16,874 nucleotides of DNA from Ignavibacteriota bacterium (GCA_025357895.1 JANYLL010000135.1:1-16874), one strand, 5' to 3'; positions 9,801-15,670 are shown, counted from the stretch's first letter. Notes: generated by a model from the sequence alone, not told the origin. Program-made: numbers and translations.

Positions 9801-12041
9801 GACAGCAAGATCCCAATGTGAATTACCTAAAACATCGGTAGCAATTGCATCCGCTACTCCATTGAGACGCATCCACTGGTGTGAAGAACCATTGCCCATA
9901 GTGGTCAAGAAAAATGCTGCCGTATTAATATTCGTCGCACCGAAAATATTGTTCGATCCTGTCAAGCCCGTTGCAGAGATGTTATTCTGACCAGTTGCAC
10001 CGTTAGCAGTTAAATTATTTTGTCCGTTAGCGGCAGATGCAGTAATTGCATTATTGCCGGTTGTTGCGGTTACAGTATTTCCTGTCTGGCCTGTCAGAGT
10101 ATTCTGTGCTGCTGAGGCTATCAAAGCATTGTTTCCGGTTGTTGCAGTGATAGTATTGCCTGTTCCGCCTGTAAGTGTATTTTGTGCTCCGGCAGTCAAT
10201 GTATTATTGTTTGCTGTCGCAATCATCGAATTACCTGTTGCGCCTGTAATCGTATTTGTTGTGCCGGCAGTCATTGTGTTCGCAGCTACTGTTGCTGTGA
10301 TAGCATTATTTCCTGTTGTTGCAGTCATGGTATTACCAGTCCCGCCTGTGATCGTATTGGTCGTTGCTGCACTGATCGTGTTCGCTGCTGCAGATGCGGT
10401 GATAGCATTATTACCCGTTGTAGCAGTGATGTTATTACCAGTTCCGCCGGTGATATTGTTCTGAGTGAATGCACCGATTGTGTTTGTCGAAGTCGTTGCT
10501 GTCAGTGTATTATTCGGCGCTGTTGTTGTTGTTGAGACAGATGAATTAATCGATACTGCTCCACCGGCTGTAGTATTGCCAATAGTAGTTGTCCCATTAT
10601 TTGTAGCAAGATTATTGATACCTACAGCATCGGTATTTCCATTGAAGCTTGCAAAAGTTGTTCCTACGCCACCTGAATTTCCGGTAATACTCAGAAGCTG
10701 AGTACCGGCGTTAATAAAGCGCGGAGTACCGAAAACAACACTGGCATTTGTCGATGCAAAGTGAGCATCGGCAGTTGTTGGAGTGGGGTAGGTTACCTCA
10801 ACTCCGTTTGATCCGATAATAATCGAATTCAAAGTTCTAAATCGGGCGTTGCCGCTATTAGCATTGATTCCGCCTGCCGAGAGGGTGAGGAAACCAATAT
10901 CAGTATTCAGTCCACTTCTGATGTTATTAAGTATAAGGTTATTCAGAGCTGAACTGGTAACATCGAGAGTAATACCATTAGCATTATTGGAAGCGATGCT
11001 AACCGGCGAAGTATTCGATGTACTGCCAATCGTTGTTGAACCATTACCGGCAGCATTGATATTTGTGGTACCAAGTATGGTGTTCGTAGCCGAAGCATTA
11101 CCAATGTTATTTGGTACAGTGCCGATAGTGCCTACGTTATTTATCACCGTACCGGAGCCGGAACGGTTGCCGAGATTATTGACGACGTTCCCACCGTTCG
11201 TACCGACTCCGATATTATTTTGAATATTTGTTGCGTTCAGTGAAGAACCAAAATCATTCGAAGCATTATCGCCGAAGACGTTAATACCTGCTCCAAATCC
11301 GAAATTGTTTTGCACCGCACCTGTTCCGACCGTATTGAGTGTTGCAGCATTATCGCCAAAACTGTTCGTGGTTGCAGCATTCGTAGCAACAGTAGAATTA
11401 CCTGCCGACGTAAATTGACCATTCACTTGTTCGTTACCTGTGATAAGGGAGTTGCCATTAACAGTCAAACGTGCCGCAGTTGGAAGGCCGCCAAGACCAA
11501 GATTCCCGGTAGCTCCGATACCATCGAAACGAGCTGCTTCAGTGCCATTAGTTGCTATGACAAAATCCTGAGCATTATTCGTACCAATATAATTACTTCC
11601 GGCTCCGGTACCACCTGAAGGAATAGTATTCCCATTAAGCAGCCAACCACTTCCGCCTGATGCAGGGGTCCAGGACACTCCTGTATAAACGTCGAGTGAA
11701 TGTGTAGTCGTATTATAGACCATCATACCCTCAGGTGGAGTCCCTGAGCATAGGGCCAGTTCTTGCAAGGTAGTCATTCTAGGAATGAGCAAACCTTTCG
11801 TCGTTGAACTGAGATCCAGGAGTGCGCACTGATTCGGAAACGTGGCGGTCACAAAACCTGAAACATCGATTCCCAAGGAACCGTGATTATCGGTGATGTA
11901 GACACGTCCTGAGACGGTATTTGTGCCGTCATCAAGTAATAACCTACGGGCGCCAAGTGTACGATCCTGGGCCAAAGAGAGATTCACAAACGTGAAAAAT
12001 ACTGTGATTGTTGTAAGGAAGCAGTATATACGACGAGTCAT
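3819..12041 (-). CDS. Giant secreted block-repeat surface protein, about 2740 residues, fibre/adhesin-like
   Basis: The start at 12041 gives a Sec signal peptide (MTRRIYCFLTTITVFF, ending LSLAQ). The in-frame ATG at 12119 is rejected because it lies upstream of the -7 box at 12101-12108. Residues about 80-200 hold text typical of Bacteroidota fibre proteins: TTKGLLIPRMTT, GMMVYNTTTHSLDVYTGVSW and NYIGTNNAQDFVI. The rest is modular. Asn/Thr/Gly-rich arrays lie at about 496-706, 855-1094, 1980-2080 and 2237-2548. Six WD...GD modules lie near 743, 1132, 1300, 1878, 2118 and 2629, most followed by GQVVFPDAN, LFWD and RLG(V/I)G. A YadA-head-like NTAVG run spans 1424-1776. I see two cysteines in the mature chain, both within the first 100 residues. 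No T9SS domain, autotransporter barrel, S74 chaperone or LPXTG is visible; it ends VAAGAWQRIGP. The likely role is a long surface fibre or adhesin. The export route beyond Sec is unknown. Confidence 0.9.
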   Translation of the reverse strand: MTRRIYCFLTTITVFFTFVNLSLAQDRTLGARRLLLDDGTNTVSGRVYITDNHGSLGIDVSGFVTATFPNQCALLDLSSTTKGLLIPRMTTLQELALCSGTPPEGMMVYNTTTHSLDVYTGVSWTPASGGSGWLLNGNTIPSGGTGAGSNYIGTNNAQDFVIATNGTEAARFDGIGATGNLGLGGLPTAARLTVNGNSLITGNEQVNGQFTSAGNSTVATNAATTNSFGDNAATLNTVGTGAVQNNFGFGAGINVFGDNASNDFGSSLNATNIQNNIGVGTNGGNVVNNLGNRSGSGTVINNVGTIGTVPNNIGNASATNTILGTTNINAAGNGSTTIGSTSNTSPVSIASNNANGITLDVTSSALNNLILNNIRSGLNTDIGFLTLSAGGINANSGNARFRTLNSIIIGSNGVEVTYPTPTTADAHFASTNASVVFGTPRFINAGTQLLSITGNSGGVGTTFASFNGNTDAVGINNLATNNGTTTIGNTTAGGAVSINSSVSTTTTAPNNTLTATTSTNTIGAFTQNNITGGTGNNITATTGNNAITASAAANTISAATTNTITGGTGNTMTATTGNNAITATVAANTMTAGTTNTITGATGNSMIATANNNTLTAGAQNTLTGGTGNTITATTGNNALIASAAQNTLTGQTGNTVTATTGNNAITASAANGQNNLTANGATGQNNISATGLTGSNNIFGATNINTAAFFLTTMGNGSSHQWMRLNGVADAIATDVLGNSHWDLAVDGDILATGMIKGASATITGLVPGQVVFPDANSQLAGNTNLFWDYTNNRLGVGFPFNLVSIPEVTLDVVGKTNINNGDALHTANFNTQINTGTSTGTTTIGNTGVGGAVSINSSASITETSPTNTYIATGAGGNNLNATAAQNTLTGQTGNTITATTGNNAITASAAANTITAATTNTITGGTGNSMIATANSNTLTAAAHNDLTGGTGNTVTATTGNNVITASAAQNQITGQTGNTITATTGNNVITASAAQNQITGQTGNTMTATTNSNTLTAAAHNDLTGGTGNTMTATTGNNVLTTNGAGQNNLNSNGAGGQNNLNANSATGQNNITANVAGGSNNILGATNINTTAYFLTTMGNSTSNRWFNINGVANDALSTTIATSALWDVRLNGDLYMDGIIRSQNAVVSSLTPGQVVFPDANDQLIGDPQLFWNNASKFLLVGTSTANAVANKLQVTSNDAAANGDGHQVIITSLASTTNMLELGYNTTLNHGTIQSINQGTGPTNLDIQPAGIGGRALFGNTIASANSRLEVNGIALTDLGGASPYTNGPDNGWDFYDQGDAQIAGILKAGTASIIIDGSVVGANNIISGWTNNLTLFAATALKDIVLQTGTAGNLVAAARGTGALDIPTTGAVNAGGILTGYISQNNSRLIHTWGGVSNFFAGTNAGNFAAGIGTSNTGVGQNALLAVTTGGGNAAFGTGSLASNTTGNFNTALGNSSLPSNLNGNSNTAVGSSAMTANTSGSGNTAVGGSALSASQAGANNTAVGINAMGNGNNAANINNVAVGNGALTAAGLAAAGNTAVGALSGAANTTGGSNSFFGINSGNANTAGSSNTALGSGALQTNTTGGGNTAVGNSAMANANGNGSNNVAVGSGAMGTGAASGSSNVAVGNNAATAITSGASNVAIGSPVLTVNTTGTNNVGIGNSALNANVSGNQNTAVGGNALKNSNAATATDNNSALGWNAGLSNTTGTNNTFIGANTTGGIATGTNNTFLGSNANASGDFSNATAIGTKASAGASNTVIIGAINGTNGAAADANVGIGVTVPDVKLDVIGNTNINNGDATALHITPNFTTNINTGTSTGATNINTSSGANGLTTIGTTNAASQQRLFVNGFLDAVPGNSLGVNPTVWDLVVNGDAWISGLLSANNMVAANLTTGQVVFPDANKQLIGDANLFWDNTNKRLGIGTNTPAVTLDVKGNTNINNNFNANTQISTGTSTGTTTIGNTGVGGAVSINSSVSTTTTAPNNTLSATGTTNTIGAATQNNITGGTGNTMTATTGNNVLTTNGAGQNNLNSNGSGGQNNLNANSATGQNNITANVAGGSNNILGATNINATAFFLTTMGNLSSHRWFNINGVADAVSTDLAGSSNWDVNLTGDMYISGLLRANNSVVASLTPGQIVFPDANKQLAGNTNLFWDYTNNRLGVGFPFSLAILPEVTLDVVGATNINNGDVEHAANNPTQINTGTSTGAVTIGNTANSGITSINSHIQNQLTGQTGNTITATTGNNVIAASAAQNQITGQTGNTITATTSNNVITASSAQNQLTGQTGNTITATTGNNVLTASAAQNQLTGQTGNAITATTGNNTYTSSAGQNQITGQTGNSMTATTGNNTISASAGQNQITGQTGNFMTANTGNNTLTASAAQNQLTGQTGNTITATTGNNAINATAAQNQLTGQTGNTITATTGNNVMTASAAQNQLTGQTGNTITATTGNNVMTASAAQNQFTGQTGNSMTATTGNNTIAASAALNQLTGQTGNTVTATTGNNVLTASAAQNQLTGQTGNSMTATTGNNVLGTSGSGQNNLNANGAGGQNNLNANSATGQNNITASVAGGSNNILGATNINTSAPFATIMGNSSSLQWMRINGAIDALAADPIGSAHWDLAVDGDIFASGMTKTGSLTVTTGVTKLSYGQVNAGAAITIPTGVSIVEIQDDGAAAANAVTMPAVAAADNGRIIYIYNGDAQATTGMVINSGATATFIVAAGAWQRIGP
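4398..5333 (-). repeat. Array C: 12 tandem 78 bp (26-residue) units inside the giant gene
   Basis: Twelve uninterrupted units follow the pattern QNQLTGQTGN, then T(I/M)TATTGNN, then V(I/L/M)TASAA. Each unit splits into three Asn-led rungs of 9, 9 and 8 residues with a hydrophobic residue at the third position and Thr/Ser around it, which suggests a beta-solenoid (inference). Length is exactly 12 x 26 codons with no indels. Units vary at a few positions (for example FMTANTGNN, TYTSSAG), so they are not freshly copied. The array ends in NNLNANG-type sequence and the last WD...GD module. Confidence 0.9.
5805..6105 (-). repeat. Short Asn/Gly repeat block D of the giant gene
   Basis: This is a reduced version of the arrays: a TTTTAPNNTLSATG start, one ITGGTGNTMTATTGNN unit, then NNLNSNG, NNLNANSATGQNNITAN and GSNNILGATNINA, followed by a MGN...W module. 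It has the same opening and closing sequences as arrays A, B and C, so it looks like a block in which the central array contracted or never expanded. Confidence 0.75.
6715..7772 (-). repeat. YadA-head-like run of about 20 NTAVG repeats (51 bp period)
   Basis: About 20 successive units, mostly 17 residues, follow N(T/V)A(V/L)G-x-x-A(L/M)-x5-(T/S)G-x-x, for example NTALGSGALQTNTTGGG and NVAIGSPVLTVNTTGTN. This is the pattern of the YadA-type head repeats of trimeric autotransporter adhesins, which fold as a left-handed beta-roll. A coiled-coil stalk and C-terminal membrane barrel, normal in that family, are not visible. The run ends in VGIGVTVPDVKLDV, text typical of Bacteroidota fibre proteins. 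Confidence 0.8.
8760..9478 (-). repeat. Array B of the giant gene: mixed Asn/Thr/Gly repeat units
   Basis: This begins at SINSSASITETSPTNT and runs through units of the LTGQTGNTITATTGNN type alternating with AAANTITAATTNTITGGTG and AAHNDLTGGTG forms. It closes with NNLNSNG, NNLNANSATGQNNITAN and GSNNILGATNINT. The units match those of array C, but their order is mixed, which suggests shuffling by unequal recombination. Confidence 0.8.
9925..10555 (-). repeat. Array A of the giant gene: mixed Asn/Thr/Gly repeat units
   Basis: This opens with SSVSTTTTAPNNTLTATT and contains ITGGTGNNITATTGNN, AAANTISAATTNTITGGTG, TNTITGATGNSMIATANNN and LTGQTGNTVTATTGNN units. It closes with GQNNLTANGATGQNNISATG and GSNNIFGATNINT, followed by WD...GD module 1. 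It has the same overall organisation as array B. Confidence 0.8.
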
Positions 12042-12100
12042 AGCTATATTAAATAATAAAAATTTAGGGGCTTCCGGTACGCGAGGGCGCACCAGATATA

Positions 12101-12133
12101 CAAATATACGAAAAAACATGAAGGTTTTGCAAA
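12101..12133 (-). promoter_or_regulatory. Bacteroidota-type promoter of the giant surface-protein gene
   Basis: On the minus strand TTTG (12133-12130) is followed after 21 bases by TATATTTG (12108-12101), a full match to the TTTG / TAnnTTTG consensus of Bacteroidota primary sigma factors. Transcription would start around 12094, leaving a leader of about 53 bases before the ATG at 12041. This excludes the in-frame ATG at 12119 as the start. Confidence 0.65.
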
Positions 12134-12156
12134 TTTTAAGATTTCCCCCACTTTCA

Positions 12157-12774
12157 TTAAGTATTAATCACCGGCACCTTATTTGAAATCTTATCGGCAA
12201 TAATCTGAATTCCCAAGGGCAAAATCCTATGCTCGATTTTTTTAATTCGTTCGGCAAGTAATTCCGGGGTATCAGTTTCAAATACCGAGCAAAATTCCTG
12301 CAAAATAATTTTCCCCGTATCGTACTCCCCTTCCACAAAATGCACTGAAGCGCCGGAGTGCTTTTTTTGTGCAGCGATTACTGCTTTATGAACATTCAGA
12401 CCATACATTCCCTCACCACCAAATTCCGGCAACAGTGCAGGATGAACATTCACTATTCTTCCACGATACTTGGTAATCACTTCGGCTGGCAGCTTCTTCA
12501 TATAACCTGCCAGTGCGATTATATCGATCTTTGCGTTCTCAAGAATTCGAAGCGTTTCATCTTCTAATCCTTTCGGATCATTATTACATTTCAGAAGTGA
12601 AAGATGGATACCGGAGATATGTTTTGCTTTTGCAAAAGCGATCGCACCAGAAGTTGAATTGTTCGAGATCACTAAAGTAAGTTCTACTCCTTTAAGCAAA
12701 CCGTTTTCGATGCTATTATAAATAGCTTCTAAGTTCGAGCCATGTCCGGATGCAAAAACAGCAAGGTGTAACAA
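12157..12774 (-). CDS. purN: Phosphoribosylglycinamide formyltransferase, intact copy (purN copy 2)
   Basis: This cytoplasmic GAR formyltransferase of the purine pathway has 205 residues, close to the usual 190-215. All signature segments are present in one frame: VFASGHGSNLEAI (residues 6-18), ISNNSTSG, IIALAGYMKKLP, NVHPALLPEFGGEGMYG with the catalytic Asn and His, and SGASVHFVEGEYDTGKIILQ with the catalytic Asp. It resembles purN copy 1 at 566-1167 along its whole length; the first 30 bases and the promoter-proximal CCGTAAnTTTG are nearly the same. Unlike copy 1 it is not next to purH. Its stop lies 115 bases before the giant gene, with no terminator visible between them, so some read-through is possible. 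Since copy 1 is frameshifted, this may be the functional enzyme. Confidence 0.96.
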   Translation of the reverse strand: MLHLAVFASGHGSNLEAIYNSIENGLLKGVELTLVISNNSTSGAIAFAKAKHISGIHLSLLKCNNDPKGLEDETLRILENAKIDIIALAGYMKKLPAEVITKYRGRIVNVHPALLPEFGGEGMYGLNVHKAVIAAQKKHSGASVHFVEGEYDTGKIILQEFCSVFETDTPELLAERIKKIEHRILPLGIQIIADKISNKVPVINT

Positions 12775-12806
12775 TCGTTAATAGTGAATAGTGGAATTCA
12801 TTAATG

Positions 12807-12814
12807 CAAATTTA
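12807..12814 (-). promoter_or_regulatory. Candidate -7 box upstream of purN copy 2
   Basis: The minus strand reads TAAATTTG, a full TAnnTTTG match, 32 bases before the ATG. A TTTG lies 15 bases upstream, shorter than the usual 17-23 spacing. The matching box and distance before purN copy 1 support a real, duplicated element. Confidence 0.4.
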
Positions 12815-13036
12815 CGGAATTAATGAATGCAAAATTGAGAATTGCTAATATACTTATGGCAGTCAAGTAAGATAAATGGATACAATTTGCATGAGAAAAA
12901 TACAAGGTAATCTTATAAATACATAACCTATTCCAAGATTGCATCACGTATTTTTGTAGAAGTTTATAAAGTCTATCTGATTGCTTCACTTCATGTTATC
13001 GATTGTAATCTTATTTAATTAACACACATAAAAATA

Positions 13037-13699
13037 ATGAAACATTTCTTCTCTTTTATAGCGCTTGCCGGTTTCCTTATGGCAGTAACTTCTTCCAACA
13101 CGTATGCACAGTTTGATATTGGCGGCCGGATTGGAGTTAACATTTCCAATTATCATTTCAGCACTACAGCTACTAATACAGCAACCTCTGCCTCTACCGG
13201 AATACTCGGTGGTTTGCAAGTTGATTATTGGTTTAACTCTATGTGGGCGTTCAACGCACAACTCCTCTATATTCAAAAAGGAGCTAAAATAGTGGCGTCT
13301 TCAACAGACCAGTCAACGACAGTTACTGACGTACTAAGTGCAAATTATATTGAGATTCCATTAACTGCTAAACTACGTTTTGGTGACGATGGCACTGTAA
13401 GAGTATATGCAACTGCAGGACCAACAATAGGATTTTTGCTCTCTGCAAATGCAAATGCCACATTAAACGGAGGGTCTTCCCAATCCTCCGATGTAAAAGA
13501 TCAATTTACTTCAACGGATTTTGGTATTTTAGGTGGTGTGGGGTTGGATATTCTCGTTACTTCAGGCATGACGATCTTTGGCGAGGCAGCCTATAGATTC
13601 GGTTTCGCAAACGTTAATAATACTTCCGGCTCAAGCGAAACAGAGAACACACGCGACATTCGATTAAGCGCAGGAATAGTCTGGACACTTTCAAAATAG
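13037..13699 (+). CDS. Outer-membrane beta-barrel protein, PorT-like family
   Basis: This is a 220-residue protein with a Sec signal peptide (hydrophobic FFSFIALAGFLMAV, cleavage near TYAQ at residues 23-25). The mature protein starts FDIGGRIGVNISNY, then shows alternating beta-strand patterns: GILGGLQVDYWF, WAFNAQLLYIQKGA, ANYIEIPLTAKLRFG, VRVYATAGPTIGFLLSA, FGILGGVGLDI, MTIFGEAAYRFGFANV, and a last strand IRLSAGIVWTLSK. The EIPLTAKL and AGPTIGFLL elements fit the Bacteroidota 'outer membrane protein beta-barrel' (PorT-like) family, expected as an eight-stranded barrel. Members are mostly of unknown role; a few serve type IX secretion, but this protein cannot be assigned to that from sequence. 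It is the only plus-strand gene here, divergent from purN copy 2 and convergent with the HEWGTFT gene. The 262-base upstream gap shows no clear promoter and no RNA gene. Confidence 0.85.
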   Translation: MKHFFSFIALAGFLMAVTSSNTYAQFDIGGRIGVNISNYHFSTTATNTATSASTGILGGLQVDYWFNSMWAFNAQLLYIQKGAKIVASSTDQSTTVTDVLSANYIEIPLTAKLRFGDDGTVRVYATAGPTIGFLLSANANATLNGGSSQSSDVKDQFTSTDFGILGGVGLDILVTSGMTIFGEAAYRFGFANVNNTSGSSETENTRDIRLSAGIVWTLSK

Positions 13700-13720
13700 T
13701 TTATAATAATAGGAAAAATA

Positions 13721-13747
13721 AAAACCCATTGCATTGCAATGGGTTTT
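13721..13747. terminator. Bidirectional terminator between convergent genes
   Basis: A perfect 12 bp inverted repeat (13721-13732 with 13736-13747) closes a three-base loop, with T6 downstream on the plus strand and a T-rich tract on the minus strand. It lies between the stop of the barrel gene (13699) and that of the convergent secreted-protein gene (13775), and can serve both. Confidence 0.88.
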
Positions 13748-13774
13748 TTATTGTAATTACCTTAATTTTAGTTC

Positions 13775-15157
13775 TCATCTTTTCACAAGCTTCAGAGTCT
13801 GGCGATGAACTCCATCAGTAATGGTTACAAAATAAATCCCTGATCGGAAAGTGTGTATATCAAATTCCGAAATTTTTGTCATATTTTCACTCAAACTCAT
13901 CACCGTCTCACCAAGTATATTCCGAATTGTAACCGATAAATTACCGGAAGCGCCGCGAATGTGTAGTGATGATGATGCAGGATTCGGCGCAAGAGAAATT
14001 CCGCCGGACGGATCATTTTCTTTTACTGCATTAATCCCGAGCAACTCATCAACGCGCTGCATATAGGCAAGTTGGTAGCGATCGCCCTTCCAATCATCGA
14101 GATTGCCGTGCGCTGTATAATAACTTACTAATTGCTTTTCAAAATCCGGTGTGAGTATTTCGGTTTTTGCAACCAGCACTCTTTGAAGTTCATCGGGTTT
14201 TGGAATGATCGTGATCGGCAAAATAGCATCAGTCATTGAACGCGGAACGATCCAGAAAATTTTGAAGCCCGTAGTTTGGAAATACCCTTCATCCCAGGTG
14301 TGAAGGAGAGCTAATGCCTCAGATTGATTAAGACCGGCAATTTTAAGAGCTGTCAAAAAGTCATAATATTCAGGTATCAAGTTATCTTCCCTATAATATT
14401 TCGTCGCTCGTGAGATGATTTTTGTCTCTCCGGCAGCTAATGGTCCCGACGCCCAAACGCTGGCGCTATCCATATCCGAATGATCATACACATAGATATA
14501 TGGAATATCCAGATTCGAAGAATTAGTTATTTTGAGCAAGCCTTCGTTCTTAAAACTTACTGAAACGGGAAGAGAAAAATTTGCCAAGCCCCGATAGAAA
14601 AGATATTTCTCTACTTCACCTTGATCATTTTTTACAAGATTAGAATTCGTTTGGCGCGGAGCATCCCATTTTACAGGAATATTTTGAGTCTGTGTCAACG
14701 TCTCAGTTGTATTTAGAGCGAGCACTGTTGCCTTCCAATCAATCGAGCCATTGCGTTCGCGATCATCGAAATTTACAGATGAACCGGTCGGCATCACTTC
14801 TCCTCCCGAACGATTGGGATACCATTGCGAGATAGCACCCATGGGGAAATCCACATGAACTTGTACCGGTCTTTCAACAGTCGAATAAAAATAAAGCACA
14901 GGAGTTTCCATTTTCACCGTAACATCTTTGCATGGAATGTAGCCATTCGTAGCAATTGCCGGATCCGGCGAAAACCCTGGAAAATGATAAACGAAATTTG
15001 GAAGCTGCTCCTCTTCGAAATACAGCCCGGAAAGCGTATTGCCCGTGCTTCCGTGAAGAGTTGTAAATGTGCCCCATTCGTGAACCGTAAGGGTCTGGGC
15101 GTTTGCAGCGCAGTTTAGAAGTATGAAGGTTGTAAAAATCGCAACAAAATATTTCAT
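13775..15157 (-). CDS. Secreted 'HEWGTFT' protein with T9SS type A C-terminal domain (unknown function)
   Basis: This is a 460-residue protein with a Sec signal peptide (1-20, ending AANAQ). The body opens with LTVHEWGTFTTLHGS, continues with GLYFEEEQLPNFVYHFPGF, and has CKDVTVKMETPVLYFYS and VQVHVDFPMGAISQWYPN. I recall this HEWGTFT / METPVLYFY pattern from uncharacterised secreted proteins of several phyla but know no function. The last 75 residues form a T9SS type A sorting domain: SLAPNPASSSLHI, a central VTIRNILGETVMS strand pair, a FDIHTFRSGIYFVTI turn and a basic LKLVKR end. This predicts passage through the type IX secretion system and attachment to, or release from, the cell surface after cleavage. 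It is a single-gene unit convergent with the barrel gene. Conserved His, Trp and Glu clusters in the body could mark an active site, but that is speculation. Confidence 0.87.
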   Translation of the reverse strand: MKYFVAIFTTFILLNCAANAQTLTVHEWGTFTTLHGSTGNTLSGLYFEEEQLPNFVYHFPGFSPDPAIATNGYIPCKDVTVKMETPVLYFYSTVERPVQVHVDFPMGAISQWYPNRSGGEVMPTGSSVNFDDRERNGSIDWKATVLALNTTETLTQTQNIPVKWDAPRQTNSNLVKNDQGEVEKYLFYRGLANFSLPVSVSFKNEGLLKITNSSNLDIPYIYVYDHSDMDSASVWASGPLAAGETKIISRATKYYREDNLIPEYYDFLTALKIAGLNQSEALALLHTWDEGYFQTTGFKIFWIVPRSMTDAILPITIIPKPDELQRVLVAKTEILTPDFEKQLVSYYTAHGNLDDWKGDRYQLAYMQRVDELLGINAVKENDPSGGISLAPNPASSSLHIRGASGNLSVTIRNILGETVMSLSENMTKISEFDIHTFRSGIYFVTITDGVHRQTLKLVKR

Positions 15158-15283
15158 AAGTGTGCAGAATAAGTGAACACTATTAAAAACATCGGATTTA
15201 CTGCTTTGTTACACCTCTTCTATAAGAATTTCTTCCCAATTCCAAATTCATTATCCTATTCATTTTGAGCCTTGCTTCGGATT

Positions 15284-15414
15284 CCCCTCCCCAATTTTAC
15301 ATTTTTAATTCTTAATTATCTTCTTCGTCACCACCGAATGCGCCGAAGAGAACCTTATTGTGTATGTGCCCGGAACGAGTTTGGAGAGATCGAGGATGAG
15401 GTCGGGGACTATGC
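15284..15414. repeat. Left copy of a direct repeat bracketing the toxin-antitoxin cassette
   Basis: This segment of about 130 bp matches 15912-16042 with offset 628-629, apart from scattered substitutions and single-base length differences. It comprises the end of a T9SS domain coding sequence plus the following AT-rich untranslated stretch. The right copy is the genuine 3' end of the dehydrogenase gene. The upstream spacer (15158-15283) holds nothing I recognise. Confidence 0.85.
15305..15409 (-). pseudogene. Orphan fragment of a T9SS C-terminal domain
   Basis: On the minus strand 34 codons and a TAA read VPDLILDLSKLVPGTYTIRF, then SSAHSVVTKKIIKN. This is almost the same as the last residues of the dehydrogenase-like protein (PDMILDLSKLAPGTYYIRFS...). 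There is no start codon or upstream domain: an in-frame stop lies six bases before the fragment, and the sequence before it is toxin gene. It is thus a duplicated or truncated gene end, stranded beside the toxin-antitoxin cassette. Confidence 0.85.
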
Positions 15415-15670
15415 TTTATAAGCCCCACCTCGCTGAGAAATTTTCAAAATCGTAACTATTTTTATTAAATCTTGTACAGAATAAACAACACGGTAGTCGC
15501 CAATACGAATTCTGTAGAGATCAGTAAAACCCTTTAACTTTACAACTCCATCAGGTCGAGGATCCGTTTGAAGTAGCTTTATTGCTTGGACGGATCTTAT
15601 CTTGGTATATATCCGGGATTCTCCGAAAATCCTTTTTCGCGGGGTTGGAAATTTCAAGTGTGTAGGCCAT
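15409..15670 (-). pseudogene. RelE/ParE-family toxin gene with a one-base frameshift
   Basis: Toxins of this superfamily are small mRNA interferases or gyrase poisons neutralised by the upstream antitoxin. From the ATG at 15670 the frame reads MAYTLEISNPAKKDFRRIP then DIYQDKIRP, a typical N-terminus. It then drifts to a stop near 15550. The neighbouring frame supplies the rest: AIKLLQTDPRPDGVVKLKG, DLYRIRIGDYRVVYSV and a KISQRGGAYKA end. Removing one base at the CCAAGC site (about 15584-15589) joins the two into an 86-residue protein of normal length, so one base has probably been gained. The site is not a long homopolymer, so a sequencing error is less likely than at purN copy 1 but still possible. 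The start overlaps the antitoxin gene by 17 bases. The stop TAG falls inside the repeated T9SS fragment. Confidence 0.82.

Noticed and set aside
12042..12119. In-frame upstream start of the giant gene at 12119.
   Set aside because: It lies upstream of the consensus -7 box and would bury the signal peptide behind 26 basic and hydrophobic residues.
12801..12989. 62-codon minus-strand open frame in the purN copy 2 / barrel-gene intergenic region.
   Set aside because: AT-rich, no ribosome site, no recognisable pattern, and it covers the likely divergent promoter region.
12775..13036. tRNA or structured RNA in the AT-rich gap between purN copy 2 and the barrel gene.
   Set aside because: No cloverleaf, conserved RNA core or strong hairpin was found on either strand.
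15409..15670. Programmed frameshifting as the explanation of the split toxin frame.
   Set aside because: The CCAAGC site is not a known slippery sequence and I see no stimulatory hairpin; a simple one-base insertion or sequence error explains it better.
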